Below, piece by piece: positions 8,099-16,409 of a DNA stretch of 64,000 bases (the first letter of the stretch is position 1; every line of letters starts with the position of its first letter). A program made the translations under genes and the position numbers. The stretch is from DASYTH01 sp036002505. GTDB lineage: Bacteria; Actinomycetota; Actinomycetes; Mycobacteriales; Pseudonocardiaceae. The notes below the pieces were generated by a model, which was not told the DNA's origin, made no database searches, and saw nothing but the letters and a program-made list of their open reading frames with translations. Location of the stretch: positions 15,265 through 79,264 of the forward strand of contig NZ_DASYTH010000419.1 of the NCBI RefSeq assembly GCF_036002505.1, written 5' to 3'.

Positions 8099-8190
8099 GC
8101 CTCGTCACCTCCCCCTCGGACACGATCATTTACGCGCGCCACGTTAGTCACAACAGTCACACGCGCGGTGGAGGCGCGCCGAATCGGCAA

Positions 8191-8871
8191 CTAGTCGATA
8201 TGGGCGCGGCCGGCGGTTAGCAGCCGGGATACCAGACCATTCGGAACGTCCTCTGTGGTCAAAGCGAAACAGAGATGGTCCCGCCAGGCGCCGTCGACGT
8301 CGAGATAGCGCTGGAACACGCCTTCCTGGCGGAAACCGAGCTTCTCCAGAACACGCAGGCTGGGCAGGTTCTCCGGGCGAACGGTGGCCTCCAGGCGGTG
8401 CAGGCCGCCCAGGGTGAAGCAATGGTCGACGACGAGCGCGACCGCGGCGGTGGCGACGCCGCCGGAAGTGGTTCCGCTGGCCACCCAGTAACCCACCCAC
8501 GCCGAGCACAACGAACCACGCACCACATTGCCGACCGTTATCTGGCCGGCGAACCGGCCGTCCACGGTGATAACGAACGGCAGCGACATCCCGCGCCGGG
8601 CCAGCGCGCGCAACGTCGACCATTGTCCGGGCCAGGACAGCGCGCTGTTGCGCTCCTCCCACGTGCCGGGCGCGGTCGGCTCCCAGCTCTCCAGGTGCCG
8701 CCGGTCGGCCAGCCGGGTGCGGCTCCACACCGCGGCGTCGGTCAGCCGCGGCTTGCGCAGCTCCACCACCCCGGCGGCCACCCGTAACCGGCCGAGCCGC
8801 GCGGGCCAGCCGGGATGGCGACCGCCTGCGGCGACCGGAACCGGGGGGACCATGACGCGCCGCTCAGCCAC
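8191..8871 (-). CDS. rimJ: RimJ-type GNAT N-acetyltransferase
   Basis: 226-aa GNAT enzyme predicted to acetylate an N-terminal amino group from acetyl-CoA. It shows the RimJ/RimL pattern: VVELRKPRLTDAAVW at the start, FAGQITVGNV, the region SGGVATAAVALVVDHCF with the CoA-loop, and ENLPSLRVLEKLGFRQEG, which is strongly family-specific. The start GTG 8871 overlaps the glp stop by 8 bp; an in-frame ATG at 8853 is possible. It belongs to the galU-glp-rimJ-sepX block, equivalent to M. tuberculosis Rv0993-Rv0996. Confidence 0.88.
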   Translation of the reverse strand: MAERRVMVPPVPVAAGGRHPGWPARLGRLRVAAGVVELRKPRLTDAAVWSRTRLADRRHLESWEPTAPGTWEERNSALSWPGQWSTLRALARRGMSLPFVITVDGRFAGQITVGNVVRGSLCSAWVGYWVASGTTSGGVATAAVALVVDHCFTLGGLHRLEATVRPENLPSLRVLEKLGFRQEGVFQRYLDVDGAWRDHLCFALTTEDVPNGLVSRLLTAGRAHID

Positions 8872-10087
8872 GCTGGGCCAGGAAGCTCACCAGCACCTCC
8901 TCGCCCACCGCCACCTCGGTGGTCTCCTCGTCGACGAGGATCAGGCAGTTGGCCTCGGCCAGCGACGCGAGCAGGTGCGAGCCGGACGTCCCAAGAGGCT
9001 GCACCAGGTACTCCCCGTTGGTGTCGTCGCGCAGCAGCTGCGCACGCAGGAAACCCTTGCGGGACTTGGTGGACGTCACCGGCGAGAGCAGCCGCGCGGA
9101 GATCACCCGCCGGTGCGGGTTGCGCTTGCCCTGCGCGGCTCGGATCAGTGGGCGGACCATCACCTCGAACACGATCAGCGCGCTCATCGGGTTGCTCGGC
9201 AGCAGGAAAGTCGGCACGGCGTCCGGGCCGAGCCGGCCGAAGCCCTGCACCGAGCCGGGATGCATGGCCACCCGGGTGGTGTCCACGTCGCCCAGCTCGC
9301 CGAGCACGGCGGCGATCTCCGCGGACAGCTCGCCGCCGACCCCGCCGGCGATCACCACGATCTCGGAGAGCAGCAGCCGGCTCTCCACCACCTCGCGGAG
9401 CTTGCGGGCGTCCGCCGGCACGATGCCGACCCGGTTGACCTCGGCGCCGGCGTCCCGCGCGGCGGCGGACAGTGCGTAGGAGTTGACGTCGTAGACCTGG
9501 CCCTGGCCCGGCGTGCGGTCGATGTCGATCAGTTCGTCGCCGACCGAGATCACCGACACCCGGGGCCGCGGGTAGATCAGCACCTTGGACCGGCCGACCG
9601 CGGCCAGCAGCCCCACCTGGGCCGGGCCGATCGGCGAGCCGCGGCGCACGGCAACGTCCCCGGTCTGCACGTCCTCCCCGGTGCGCCGGACGAACGCGGC
9701 GGACGGCACCGGGTGCACCACGGTGACCCGCGCCTGGTGCCCGTCGGTGTAGCCGACCGGGACCACGGCGTCGGCCAGCGTCGGCAGCGGCGCGCCGGTG
9801 ACCACCTTCACCGCCTGCCCGGGCTGCAGCCGGCGGGGCTGGCGGGAGCCGGCCGCGATCTCCCCGACCACCGGCAGCTTCACCGGCTCGGCGCCGGCCT
9901 GCTGCACGTCGACACTGCGCACCGCGTACCCGTCCACCGCGGCCTGGTCGAACCCCGGCAGCGCCCGCTCCGCCACCACGTCCTCGGCGCACAGCATGCC
10001 CTGCGCGTCGGCGATCGCCACGCGCACCGGGGCCGGCCGGACCGCGGCGGCCAGCGCCCGGCCGAGCTGCTCGTCGACTGACCTCAT
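8864..10087 (-). CDS. glp: Gephyrin-like molybdotransferase Glp (MoeA family)
   Basis: 407-aa MoeA-type protein. Domains in order are MoeA-N (about 1-165, with EDVVAERALPGFDQAAVDGY), the MoCF-binding domain (about 170-315, with SVGDELIDIDRTPGQGQVYD and VIAGGVGGE), and the C-terminal beta domain (about 325-407). MoeA proteins insert molybdate into molybdopterin. The actinobacterial Glp branch additionally acts with GlpR/SepX and Wag31 in cell division. Start ATG 10087 (MRSVDEQL) is family-typical and lies 5 bp below the galU stop. It is co-transcribed with galU, rimJ and probably sepX. Confidence 0.88.
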   Translation of the reverse strand: MRSVDEQLGRALAAAVRPAPVRVAIADAQGMLCAEDVVAERALPGFDQAAVDGYAVRSVDVQQAGAEPVKLPVVGEIAAGSRQPRRLQPGQAVKVVTGAPLPTLADAVVPVGYTDGHQARVTVVHPVPSAAFVRRTGEDVQTGDVAVRRGSPIGPAQVGLLAAVGRSKVLIYPRPRVSVISVGDELIDIDRTPGQGQVYDVNSYALSAAARDAGAEVNRVGIVPADARKLREVVESRLLLSEIVVIAGGVGGELSAEIAAVLGELGDVDTTRVAMHPGSVQGFGRLGPDAVPTFLLPSNPMSALIVFEVMVRPLIRAAQGKRNPHRRVISARLLSPVTSTKSRKGFLRAQLLRDDTNGEYLVQPLGTSGSHLLASLAEANCLILVDEETTEVAVGEEVLVSFLAQRG

Positions 10088-10092
10088 CCCCG

Positions 10093-10977
10093 TTACCCGT
10101 CCTGTACCCGTTCGCGCAGCCATCGGCGCAGGTCGGGCCCATACTCGGGGTGCGAGAGCGCAAAGTCCACGGCGGCACGCAGGAAACCGCCGGGATTACC
10201 CAGGTCGTGACGCTCGCCGCGGTGCACCACCACGTGCACCGGGTGCCCCTCGGAGATCAGCAGCGCGATCGCGTCGGTCAGCTGCAGCTCGCCCCCGGCG
10301 CCCTGGGTGATCCGTTTCAGCGCCCCGAACACGGCCCGGTCGAGCAGGTATCTACCGGCCGCGGCGAGCGTTGACGGCGCTTCGTCCGGCGCCGGCTTCT
10401 CCACCATCCCGTGGACCCGCTTGACGTCCGGGTCGTCGGTGTCCTCGACGTCGAACACCCCGTAGGCGGCGATCTCGGCCCGCGGCACGTCGAACGCGCA
10501 GAGCACGGTGCCGCCCCGCTCGGCCCGCACCCGTCCCATCGTCTCCAGCACCCCGGTGGGCAGCACCAGGTCGTCCGGCAGCAGTACGGCCACGGCCGTC
10601 TCGTCGCCGTTCAGATTCGGCTCCGCGCAGCCGACGGCGTGCCCGAGGCCCAGCGCCTCCTCCTGGATCGCAGTCTCCACGGCGAGCAGGGCGGGAGCGC
10701 GGCGCACGCGGTCGAGCAGCTCGGTTTTCCCGCGGCGCTCGAGCGTCTCCTCGAGCTCGGGTTGCGGGCGGAAGTATTCGGCGACCGCGTCCTTTCCGGG
10801 CGACGTGACGATGATGAGCCGGCGGGCGCCCGCGGCCGCGGCCTCCGCCGCCACCAGCTCGATTCCGGGCGTGTCCACCACCGGGAACAGCTCCTTGGGC
10901 ACCGCTTTTGTGGCCGGCAGGAAACGGGTACCCAGCCCGGCGGCCGGCACGATGGCGGTGGTGAACGGAGGGGCCAT
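10093..10977 (-). CDS. galU: UTP-glucose-1-phosphate uridylyltransferase
   Basis: 294-aa enzyme making UDP-glucose from UTP and glucose-1-phosphate, feeding cell-wall and trehalose pathways. The nucleotide-binding motif AAGLGTRFLPATKAVPKEL is at residues 12-30, and LLPDDLVL carries the metal-binding Asp. VEKPAPDEAPS and GGELQLTDAI are also diagnostic. ATG 10977 is chosen; an ATG at 10998 would add seven residues and leave only 3 bp to the divergent FTHF cyclo-ligase. The very short divergent gap implies overlapping, possibly leaderless, promoters. Confidence 0.93.
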   Translation of the reverse strand: MAPPFTTAIVPAAGLGTRFLPATKAVPKELFPVVDTPGIELVAAEAAAAGARRLIIVTSPGKDAVAEYFRPQPELEETLERRGKTELLDRVRRAPALLAVETAIQEEALGLGHAVGCAEPNLNGDETAVAVLLPDDLVLPTGVLETMGRVRAERGGTVLCAFDVPRAEIAAYGVFDVEDTDDPDVKRVHGMVEKPAPDEAPSTLAAAGRYLLDRAVFGALKRITQGAGGELQLTDAIALLISEGHPVHVVVHRGERHDLGNPGGFLRAAVDFALSHPEYGPDLRRWLRERVQDG

Positions 10978-11001
10978 GGACAGCGACTCTAACCTCATTG
11001 C

Positions 11002-11607
11002 GTGGCCCTGCTAGGCAGCGATGTCGATACGCCCGGCGCGTGGAGCAAAGCGCGCTGGCGCAGAGAGCTTCGGGCCGCGCGCCGCGCCGTACCGGCCAGG
11101 GTGCGGTTCACCGACGCGCTGGCGCTCGCGGCCCAGTTGACCAGCGGACGGGTGGTGCGGCCCGGGCAGACGCTGTGCGGGTACGTGCCGGTGGGCTCGG
11201 AGCCGGGCTCGGCGCAGATGCTCGACGACATCGCCGACTTCGGGGTGCGGGTGCTGCTGCCGATCGTGGCCGGGCGGGGGCCGCTGGACTGGGCCTGGTA
11301 CGCCGGGCCGGACTCGTTACGGCCGGGCCCGTACGGGTTGCTGGAGCCGATCGGGGAGCGGCTGTCCACGTCGGCCTTGCGGATCGCCGACCTGGTGCTG
11401 GTGCCGGCGCTCGCGGTGGACCGGAGCGGGACTCGGCTCGGGCGGGGCGCCGGGCACTACGACCAGTCGCTGCCGCTGACCGCGCCGGGCACCCCGCTGG
11501 TGGCCGTGGTGCGTGACCAGGAGGTGTTCGACGAGCTGCCGCGCGAGCAGCACGACGTGCCGATGAGCGCGGCGATCACGCCCAATCGCGGTCTGATCCG
11601 GTTCTAG
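11002..11607 (+). CDS. 5-formyltetrahydrofolate cyclo-ligase
   Basis: 201-aa ATP-dependent enzyme that converts 5-formyl-THF to 5,10-methenyl-THF. SKARWRRELRAARR at the N-terminus and the signature GTRLGRGAGHYDQSL near residue 150 are characteristic. The GTG start at 11002 faces galU closely. The ruc gene follows 69 bp after the stop, with its own HrcA-type operator between them. The order matches Rv0993 (galU), Rv0992c and Rv0991c in M. tuberculosis. Confidence 0.9.
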   Translation: MALLGSDVDTPGAWSKARWRRELRAARRAVPARVRFTDALALAAQLTSGRVVRPGQTLCGYVPVGSEPGSAQMLDDIADFGVRVLLPIVAGRGPLDWAWYAGPDSLRPGPYGLLEPIGERLSTSALRIADLVLVPALAVDRSGTRLGRGAGHYDQSLPLTAPGTPLVAVVRDQEVFDELPREQHDVPMSAAITPNRGLIRF

Positions 11608-11627
11608 CGGCCTGAGCTATCATCAGG

Positions 11628-11654
11628 TTGGCACTCTGTCGAGGAGAGTGCCAG
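11628..11654 (+). promoter_or_regulatory. CIRCE-type HrcA operator upstream of ruc
   Basis: TTGGCACTC, nine bases, then GAGTGCCAG: arms and spacing fit the CIRCE consensus (TTAGCACTC-N9-GAGTGCTAA) with only outer-base changes, as is common in actinobacteria. It ends 22 bp before the GTG start of the FmdB/Ruc gene, so bound HrcA would block transcription. In M. tuberculosis the orthologous Rv0991c belongs to the HrcA regulon. Confidence 0.82.
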
Positions 11655-11676
11655 ACCGTGGAGATGGAGACCGACC

Positions 11677-12003
11677 GTGCCGACCTACCAGTACGCCTGT
11701 ACGGCCTGTGATCATCGCTTCGAAGAGGTCCAGAAGTTCACCGACCCGTCGCTGACCGAGTGCCCGGAGTGCTCCGGGCGGCTGCGCAAGCTGTACGGCT
11801 CGGTAGGCGTGGTGTTCAAGGGCAGCGGGTTCTACCGCACCGACAGCCGGGCCAAGTCGTCGGCGGCGGAGAAGGGCTCCGGGGACAATGGCTCCGGCTC
11901 CGGCGAGAAGAGCGGCACCGAGAGCAAGCCGGCGAGCTCCGAGAAGTCGAGCTCGACATCATCCACCACGAGCACGACCACCCCCACCGCCAAGGCCTCC
12001 TGA
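11677..12003 (+). CDS. ruc: FmdB-family zinc-ribbon protein, Ruc-like redox chaperone
   Basis: 108-aa protein: an N-terminal FmdB zinc ribbon with C8xxC11 and C29xxC32, then a Ser/Gly/Lys/Thr-rich disordered tail from residue 55. This architecture matches Ruc (Rv0991c), a redox-regulated chaperone that protects unfolded proteins under oxidation and works with Hsp70. GTG 11677 gives the conserved PTYQYACTACDHRFE start. The CIRCE operator directly upstream and the neighbouring FTHF cyclo-ligase and galU support orthology. Heat or HrcA control is inferred from the operator. Confidence 0.85.
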   Translation: MPTYQYACTACDHRFEEVQKFTDPSLTECPECSGRLRKLYGSVGVVFKGSGFYRTDSRAKSSAAEKGSGDNGSGSGEKSGTESKPASSEKSSSTSSTTSTTTPTAKAS

Positions 12004-12091
12004 ACGCGGAGTAGTCCACAAGCGGGGCGGTTGTCCACAGCTTCCCGCCGGACGCCCTTCGGCACGGCATCGCGCGGCTAGCGTCGAGCCC

Positions 12092-12748
12092 GTGTCCGAC
12101 CTCCTCACGCCCCTCCCCCGGGACCGGTTCCGTCAACTCCTCGGCAACCGCGGCTGGCCCCGTACGGTGTCGCCGCGCCGGCTGACCGCCGCCGCGCTGG
12201 TGCTGCTGGCCGCCGCGCTTGCCTTACGCCCCAACGAGTCCCGGGCCACGCCGACCCGGCCGGTGCTGGTCGCGGCGCACGACCTGGCGCCCGGCGCCAT
12301 GCTGACGCCGGCCGATGTCCGCGTCGTCGCCCTGCCGGACGAGGTCCGGCCGGCGGCCGCGCTGGCCTCGGCCGAGGAGGTGTCCGGACGGGTGCTCGCC
12401 GGCGCCGCCACCGCGGGTGAGCCGATCACCGGCGCCCGGCTGGTCGGGCCGGAGAACACCCGGCTGACCACCGGCCGGCGGGACGCCGTCGCGGTGCCGG
12501 TCCGGCTGGCCGACGCCGCCGTGGCGGATCTCTTGTCCCCCGGCACCCGGGTCGACGTGGTGGCCGCCGATCCGCACGGCACCGGCGGCGCGCTGCTGGC
12601 CGCGAACGCGATCGTGGTGACGGTTCGGGCGGCGGACCGGGCGCCCGGCGGTGCCGGCCGGCTGGTGGTCATCGCCATGTCACCCGACACGGCGACCCGG
12701 GTCGCGTCCATCTCACTTGGCCAGCCGGTCACGGTTACGCTGCGCTGA
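12092..12748 (+). CDS. SAF-domain protein (CpaB/RcpC-like)
   Basis: 218-aa protein with a cytosolic N-terminus, one membrane segment at about residues 32-46 (TAAALVLLAAALAL) and a SAF domain at about 57-120 (VLVAAHDLAPGAMLTPADVR). A CpaB/RcpC-like C-terminal part follows (VPVRLADAAVADLLSPGTRV). Such proteins help tight-adherence pilus assembly, but no pilus genes are nearby. The GTG 12092 start has no strong ribosome site. It sits at the end of the ruc gene group and may be co-transcribed. Confidence 0.72.
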   Translation: MSDLLTPLPRDRFRQLLGNRGWPRTVSPRRLTAAALVLLAAALALRPNESRATPTRPVLVAAHDLAPGAMLTPADVRVVALPDEVRPAAALASAEEVSGRVLAGAATAGEPITGARLVGPENTRLTTGRRDAVAVPVRLADAAVADLLSPGTRVDVVAADPHGTGGALLAANAIVVTVRAADRAPGGAGRLVVIAMSPDTATRVASISLGQPVTVTLR

Positions 12749-12749
12749 A

Positions 12750-12846
12750 CGCGAGTCCCCACTTCCAGCAGCTGAGTTCGCAATCCAGAACTGCGAACTC
12801 GGCTGCGCGAACTGGGAACTCGTGGGCCCGAAACGGGGACTCGCGA
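12750..12846. repeat. Palindromic dispersed repeat (CGCGAGTCCCC family), copy 1
   Basis: GCGAGTCCCC at 12751-12760 faces GGGGACTCGCG at 12835-12845. Nested inside, GAGTTCGCA (12774-12782) faces TGCGAACTC (12792-12800). It lies exactly between two convergent stops (12748 and 12849), where it can act as a bidirectional terminator. The same modules recur in the coding sequence at 17005-17141. Confidence 0.7.
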
Positions 12847-12848
12847 GG

Positions 12849-13001
12849 TTACCGGTCGTGGTGCGGCGGGCGGTTGTGTTCGTACCAGTCGTCGGGTTCA
12901 GGCGCGGGTGGCTCGGGGTCGCGTTCGTCCTTCGTGGTGTCCGGCAGGACGTCGCCGAAGATCTCGTCGAGATCGCGGCGGCGTTCCCGGTCGCCGTTCA
13001 G
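12849..13001 (-). CDS. Small conserved-looking actinobacterial protein, CTG start
   Basis: 50-aa frame directly after moaB2. The best start is CTG 13001, which overlaps the moaB2 stop in a CTGA arrangement; no ATG, GTG or TTG fits. The product is highly charged (NGDRERRRDLDEIFGDVLPD, then TTKDERD) and ends DDWYEHNRPPHH. I associate this FGDVLPDTTxDERD...W(Y)xxxxPPHH layout with small actinobacterial proteins next to mogA/moaB, but cannot name a function. Codon use is fully typical of coding sequence. Confidence 0.6.
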   Translation of the reverse strand: MNGDRERRRDLDEIFGDVLPDTTKDERDPEPPAPEPDDWYEHNRPPHHDR

Positions 13002-13498
13002 TTTCCGTCCAAACCGGACAGCTCGCCGATGACGTAGGGCACCAGCGAGGAGAGTGTGGCCATGCCGTCGCGGACGGCGGCGCGGGAGCCGGCCAGGTTC
13101 ACCACGAGCGTGCTGCCGGACACGCCGACCAGACCGCGGGAGATGCCGGCGTCGACCGCACCGGCGGCCAGGCCCGACGAGCGGAGGGCCTCGGCGATCC
13201 CAGGGATCGGGCGGTCCAGCACACCCTGCGTGGCGTCCGGCGTGACGTCCCGCGGCGAGACCCCGGTGCCGCCGACGGTGACCACGAGGTCCGCACCGCC
13301 GATGACGGCCGTGTTCAGAGCGTTGCGGATGTCCACCGTCTCCCCGGCGACCGGAACCACACCGTCAACGATGAAGCCGGCCTCCTCGAGCAGCTCGACG
13401 ACCAGCGAGCCCACGGTGTCCTCGTGCTCCCCGTGCGCCACCTTGTCATCCACGATCACGATCAGGGCCCGGCCGAGCCGCTGCGCGCTGCGTTCCAT
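12998..13498 (-). CDS. moaB2: MogA/MoaB-family molybdenum cofactor biosynthesis protein
   Basis: 166-aa protein of the MoaB/Mog fold, which binds molybdopterin and catalyses or assists its adenylylation. GGTGVSPRDVTPDAT near residue 70 is the signature; SSGLAAGAVDAGISRGLVGV and LVVNLAGSRAAV follow. The ATG 13498 start is preferred over upstream in-frame codons. In mycobacteria moaB2 neighbours pepD-mprAB; here HtrA and MprAB lie 7 kb away, separated by the glycan block. Confidence 0.88.
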   Translation of the reverse strand: MERSAQRLGRALIVIVDDKVAHGEHEDTVGSLVVELLEEAGFIVDGVVPVAGETVDIRNALNTAVIGGADLVVTVGGTGVSPRDVTPDATQGVLDRPIPGIAEALRSSGLAAGAVDAGISRGLVGVSGSTLVVNLAGSRAAVRDGMATLSSLVPYVIGELSGLDGN

Positions 13499-13602
13499 GG
13501 TGCAACCGTAGCGGGCCTCCGAAAACACCCGATCTGACGGTTCGGTGACATCCCGACGCCGCCGCTCGGCGCGGCCGGCAGGGGTGCCCTAGCGTCGAAA
13601 GC

Positions 13603-14667
13603 ATGCGCGTGTTGATCACCGGTGGGGCCGGGTTCATCGGCTCCCACATCGCCGACGCCCTCGCCGAGCGCGGGCACGAACCGGTCCTGCTGGACAACCT
13701 GCTCCCCCAGGCCCACGGCCCGAGCGGCACGCCGGACTGGAGCGCAAGGCACGAGCTGACGATCGGTGACGTCGGTGACGCGCGGCTGCTCGCCACGGCC
13801 CTGCGCGGGGTGGACGCGGTGTGCCACCAGGCGGCCATGGTGGGCCACGGCCTGACCCCGTCGGACGCGCCGGAATACGTGCGGCACAACGACTTCGGCA
13901 CCGCGGTGCTGCTCGCGGCGATGCACGCGGCGGGTGTCGGTCGGCTGGTGCTGGCCTCGTCGATGGTGGTCTACGGCGAGGGCCGCTACGTGTGCGCGGC
14001 CGACGGTGCGGTGCGCCCCGGGCCGCGGCTGGCCGAGGACCTCGCAGCCGGGCGGTTCGAGCCGCGCTGCACCCGGTGCGGCGCCGAGCTCACGCCCGGG
14101 CTGGTGCCCGAGGACGCGCCGCTGGATCCGCGCAGCACCTACGCGGCGACCAAGGCCGCCCAGGAGTTCCTGGCCTCGGCGTGGGCGCGGCAGACCGGCG
14201 GCGAGGTGTGGGCATTGCGCTACCACAACGTCTACGGCCCACGGATGCCGCGGGACACGCCCTACGCCGGGGTGGCGTCGCTGTTCCGCTCGGCGTTGCG
14301 GCGCGGCGAGGCGCCGACGGTGCTCGAGGACGGGCGGCAGCGCCGGGACTTCGTGCACGTGTCCGACGTGGCCCGGGCCAACCTGCTCGCGCTGGAGACC
14401 GATGGGGTGGCGGGCGTGCTGCTGCCGGTGAACATCTGCTCGGGCGAGCCGCACACCGTGCACGAACTGGCCGTCGCGCTGGCCACCGCCTGCGACGGCC
14501 CGGCGCCCCGGATCGTCGGCGGCACCCGGCCGGGTGACGTGCGGCACGTGGTCGCGGACCCGTCCAACGCCCGGAGCCTGCTGGGATTCCAGGCCCGGGT
14601 GCCGTTCGCCAACGGCGTCGCGGCCTTCGCCGGCGACCCGCTACGGGAGCCCGCGGGGCTGGGCTGA
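13603..14667 (+). CDS. NAD-dependent epimerase/dehydratase (extended SDR)
   Basis: 354-aa nucleotide-sugar epimerase/dehydratase-like enzyme. Rossmann motif TGGAGFIGSH is at residues 6-15; the active-site Tyr/Lys occurs as STYAATKAAQE. RRDFVHVSDVARAN is typical of UDP-glucose 4-epimerase-like proteins. An unusual insertion near residues 150-165 carries a C-x2-C pair (CTRCGAELTPG), which could bind zinc. The gene faces the sensor kinase and starts the sugar-related block. The substrate is unknown. Confidence 0.82.
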   Translation: MRVLITGGAGFIGSHIADALAERGHEPVLLDNLLPQAHGPSGTPDWSARHELTIGDVGDARLLATALRGVDAVCHQAAMVGHGLTPSDAPEYVRHNDFGTAVLLAAMHAAGVGRLVLASSMVVYGEGRYVCAADGAVRPGPRLAEDLAAGRFEPRCTRCGAELTPGLVPEDAPLDPRSTYAATKAAQEFLASAWARQTGGEVWALRYHNVYGPRMPRDTPYAGVASLFRSALRRGEAPTVLEDGRQRRDFVHVSDVARANLLALETDGVAGVLLPVNICSGEPHTVHELAVALATACDGPAPRIVGGTRPGDVRHVVADPSNARSLLGFQARVPFANGVAAFAGDPLREPAGLG

Positions 14668-14692
14668 GGAAAGCAACGTGACGTTGCTTTCC
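14668..14692. terminator. Bidirectional terminator hairpin
   Basis: GGAAAGCAACG (14668-14678) pairs perfectly with CGTTGCTTTCC (14682-14692) over a 3-nt loop. It lies immediately between the convergent stops of the epimerase (14667) and the sensor kinase (14695). A close relative lies at 52635-52661. Confidence 0.8.
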
Positions 14693-14694
14693 CG

Positions 14695-15735
14695 TCAGAC
14701 CGTGGCGAGCGGGAGCCGGACCTCGAAGCGGCAGCCGGGGCCGTGGTTGTGCGCGTCGATGCGGCCGCGGTGTGCTTCGACGAGGCCCTTCGCGATGGCG
14801 AGGCCCAGGCCGGCGCCCGCCGGTTCGTCGCGGCCGGCGGACGGGGTGCGGGCCGAGGTGCCGCGGTAGGCGACGTCGAACACCCGGGCCAGTTCGTGCT
14901 CGGGGATGCCGCCGCAGCAGTCCTCCACGGCGAGCACGGCCTCGCCGCCGTCCACCCCGACCTGCACGGCCACGGTGCCGTCCGGCGGGGTGTGCCGGAT
15001 CGCGTTGGACACCAGGTTCCGCACGATCCGGGCCAGCTCCGGGTCGCTGCCGATGACCACCGGCCAGGTCCGCGCCTCGGTCCGCACGGTGACCCGCTTG
15101 CGCCGCGCCACCGGGCCCTGGGCGAGCAGCGCGTCGGCGACGACGTCCTGCAGCGCCACCGCGGACATGGTCAGCCGCAGCGCGCCCGCGGTGATCCGGG
15201 ACAGCTCGAACAGGTCGTCCACCATGCCGGCCAGCCGCCGCGTCTCGGCTCCGATCTGGTTGGCGTAGCCGGCGACGTCGCGCGGCTCCGCGACCACCCC
15301 GTCGGCGAGCGCCTCGGTCATCGCCTGGATCCCGGCCAGCGGGGTGCGCAGGTCGTGGCTGATCCAGGCGACCAGCTCGCGGCGGGACGCCTCCGCGGCG
15401 CGCTCCCGCTCCCGGGCCTCGCGCTCCCAGATGCTGCGCCGGGCGATGGACCGGCCGAGCAGCACCGCCACCGGCACGGTGACCAACGCGCTGAGGCCGC
15501 ACACCAGCAGGGTCTTCGCCAGCGTGTCGGTGAACATGAACCCGCTGACCCCGAGCACGCCGGCAACGTTGGCGGCCAACGGGATGAGCACCAGCAGGGT
15601 CAGGCTGCTGGCCAAGGATCCCTTACGCAGCAGGTAAAGCAGCCCGGCGCCGAACATGGTGACCGGGACGGTGATGGCAAGGACGACCGGCAGAATGTGC
15701 CCGGCCTCGGTGAGCATGTCAGCCAGTCTGGTCAT
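14695..15735 (-). CDS. Two-component sensor histidine kinase
   Basis: 346-aa kinase. Three membrane segments lie within residues 1-105 with almost no extracytoplasmic loop, so it probably senses a membrane signal. A coiled RERERAAEASRR linker leads to the HisKA H-box WISHDLRTPLAGI (His near 131), and the HATPase domain follows (NLVSNAIRHTPPDG, VEDCCGGIPEHEL, GAGLGLAI). The start ATG 15735 overlaps the response-regulator stop by 17 bp. The operon order is GT-C protein, regulator, kinase. Confidence 0.85.
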   Translation of the reverse strand: MTRLADMLTEAGHILPVVLAITVPVTMFGAGLLYLLRKGSLASSLTLLVLIPLAANVAGVLGVSGFMFTDTLAKTLLVCGLSALVTVPVAVLLGRSIARRSIWEREARERERAAEASRRELVAWISHDLRTPLAGIQAMTEALADGVVAEPRDVAGYANQIGAETRRLAGMVDDLFELSRITAGALRLTMSAVALQDVVADALLAQGPVARRKRVTVRTEARTWPVVIGSDPELARIVRNLVSNAIRHTPPDGTVAVQVGVDGGEAVLAVEDCCGGIPEHELARVFDVAYRGTSARTPSAGRDEPAGAGLGLAIAKGLVEAHRGRIDAHNHGPGCRFEVRLPLATV

Positions 15736-16405
15736 ACCGGTACCCAACTCCCCACACCGTCACGATCCGGACCGGCTTGGCGGGGGTGTTCTCGATCTTT
15801 TCGCGCAACCGTCGCACATGGACGGTCACAGTGGACTGGTCGCCGAAGTCCCAGCCCCAGACCCGTTCCAGCAGTTGCTCGCGGTTGAACGCCTCGCCGG
15901 GGTGGGACATCAGGAACACCAGCAGGTCGAACTCGCGGGTGGTCAGGGCCAGCGGGAGGCCACGCCGGATCGCCTTGTGCGCGGCCAGATCCAGCGTGAG
16001 GTCGCCGTCGACCAGCTCGTGCGGCTCGGAACGCGGCGGGGCGGCCCGCGCGCGGCGCAGCACCGAGGACACCCGCAGGGCCAGCTCGCGCGGGCTGAAC
16101 GGCTTGGTGACGTAGTCGTCCGCGCCGAGCTCGAGCCCGGCGATCCGGTTCTCCTCCTCACCCAGCGCGGTCAGCATGATCACCGGGACGGTGCTGCGCT
16201 CGCGGAGCCGGCGGCACACCTCGAGGCCGTCGATGCCGGGCAGCATGAGGTCCAGCACCACCAGGTCCGGGTCGTGCTCGGCGATCCAGCGCAGCGCGTC
16301 CTCACCGTTGCCGGCCAGGGCCACCTCGTGCCCGCCGCGCTCGAGGTAGCGGCGCACCACGTCACGCACGGTCAAATCGTCGTCGACCACGAGCACCCGG
16401 GTCAT
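15719..16405 (-). CDS. OmpR/PhoB-family response regulator
   Basis: 228-aa regulator. The receiver domain spans residues 1-115 (DDDLT acidic pocket, phospho-Asp in LVVLDLMLPG, KPF Lys). A winged-helix Trans_reg_C domain spans about 128-225 (LTTREFDLLVFLMSHPGEAF, VTVHVRRLREKIE). It is co-transcribed with the kinase (17-bp overlap) and begins 4 bp after the GT-C gene stop, so the two-component system may control this glycosyltransferase operon. Confidence 0.88.
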   Translation of the reverse strand: MTRVLVVDDDLTVRDVVRRYLERGGHEVALAGNGEDALRWIAEHDPDLVVLDLMLPGIDGLEVCRRLRERSTVPVIMLTALGEEENRIAGLELGADDYVTKPFSPRELALRVSSVLRRARAAPPRSEPHELVDGDLTLDLAAHKAIRRGLPLALTTREFDLLVFLMSHPGEAFNREQLLERVWGWDFGDQSTVTVHVRRLREKIENTPAKPVRIVTVWGVGYRYDQTG

Positions 16406-16409
16406 CGCA

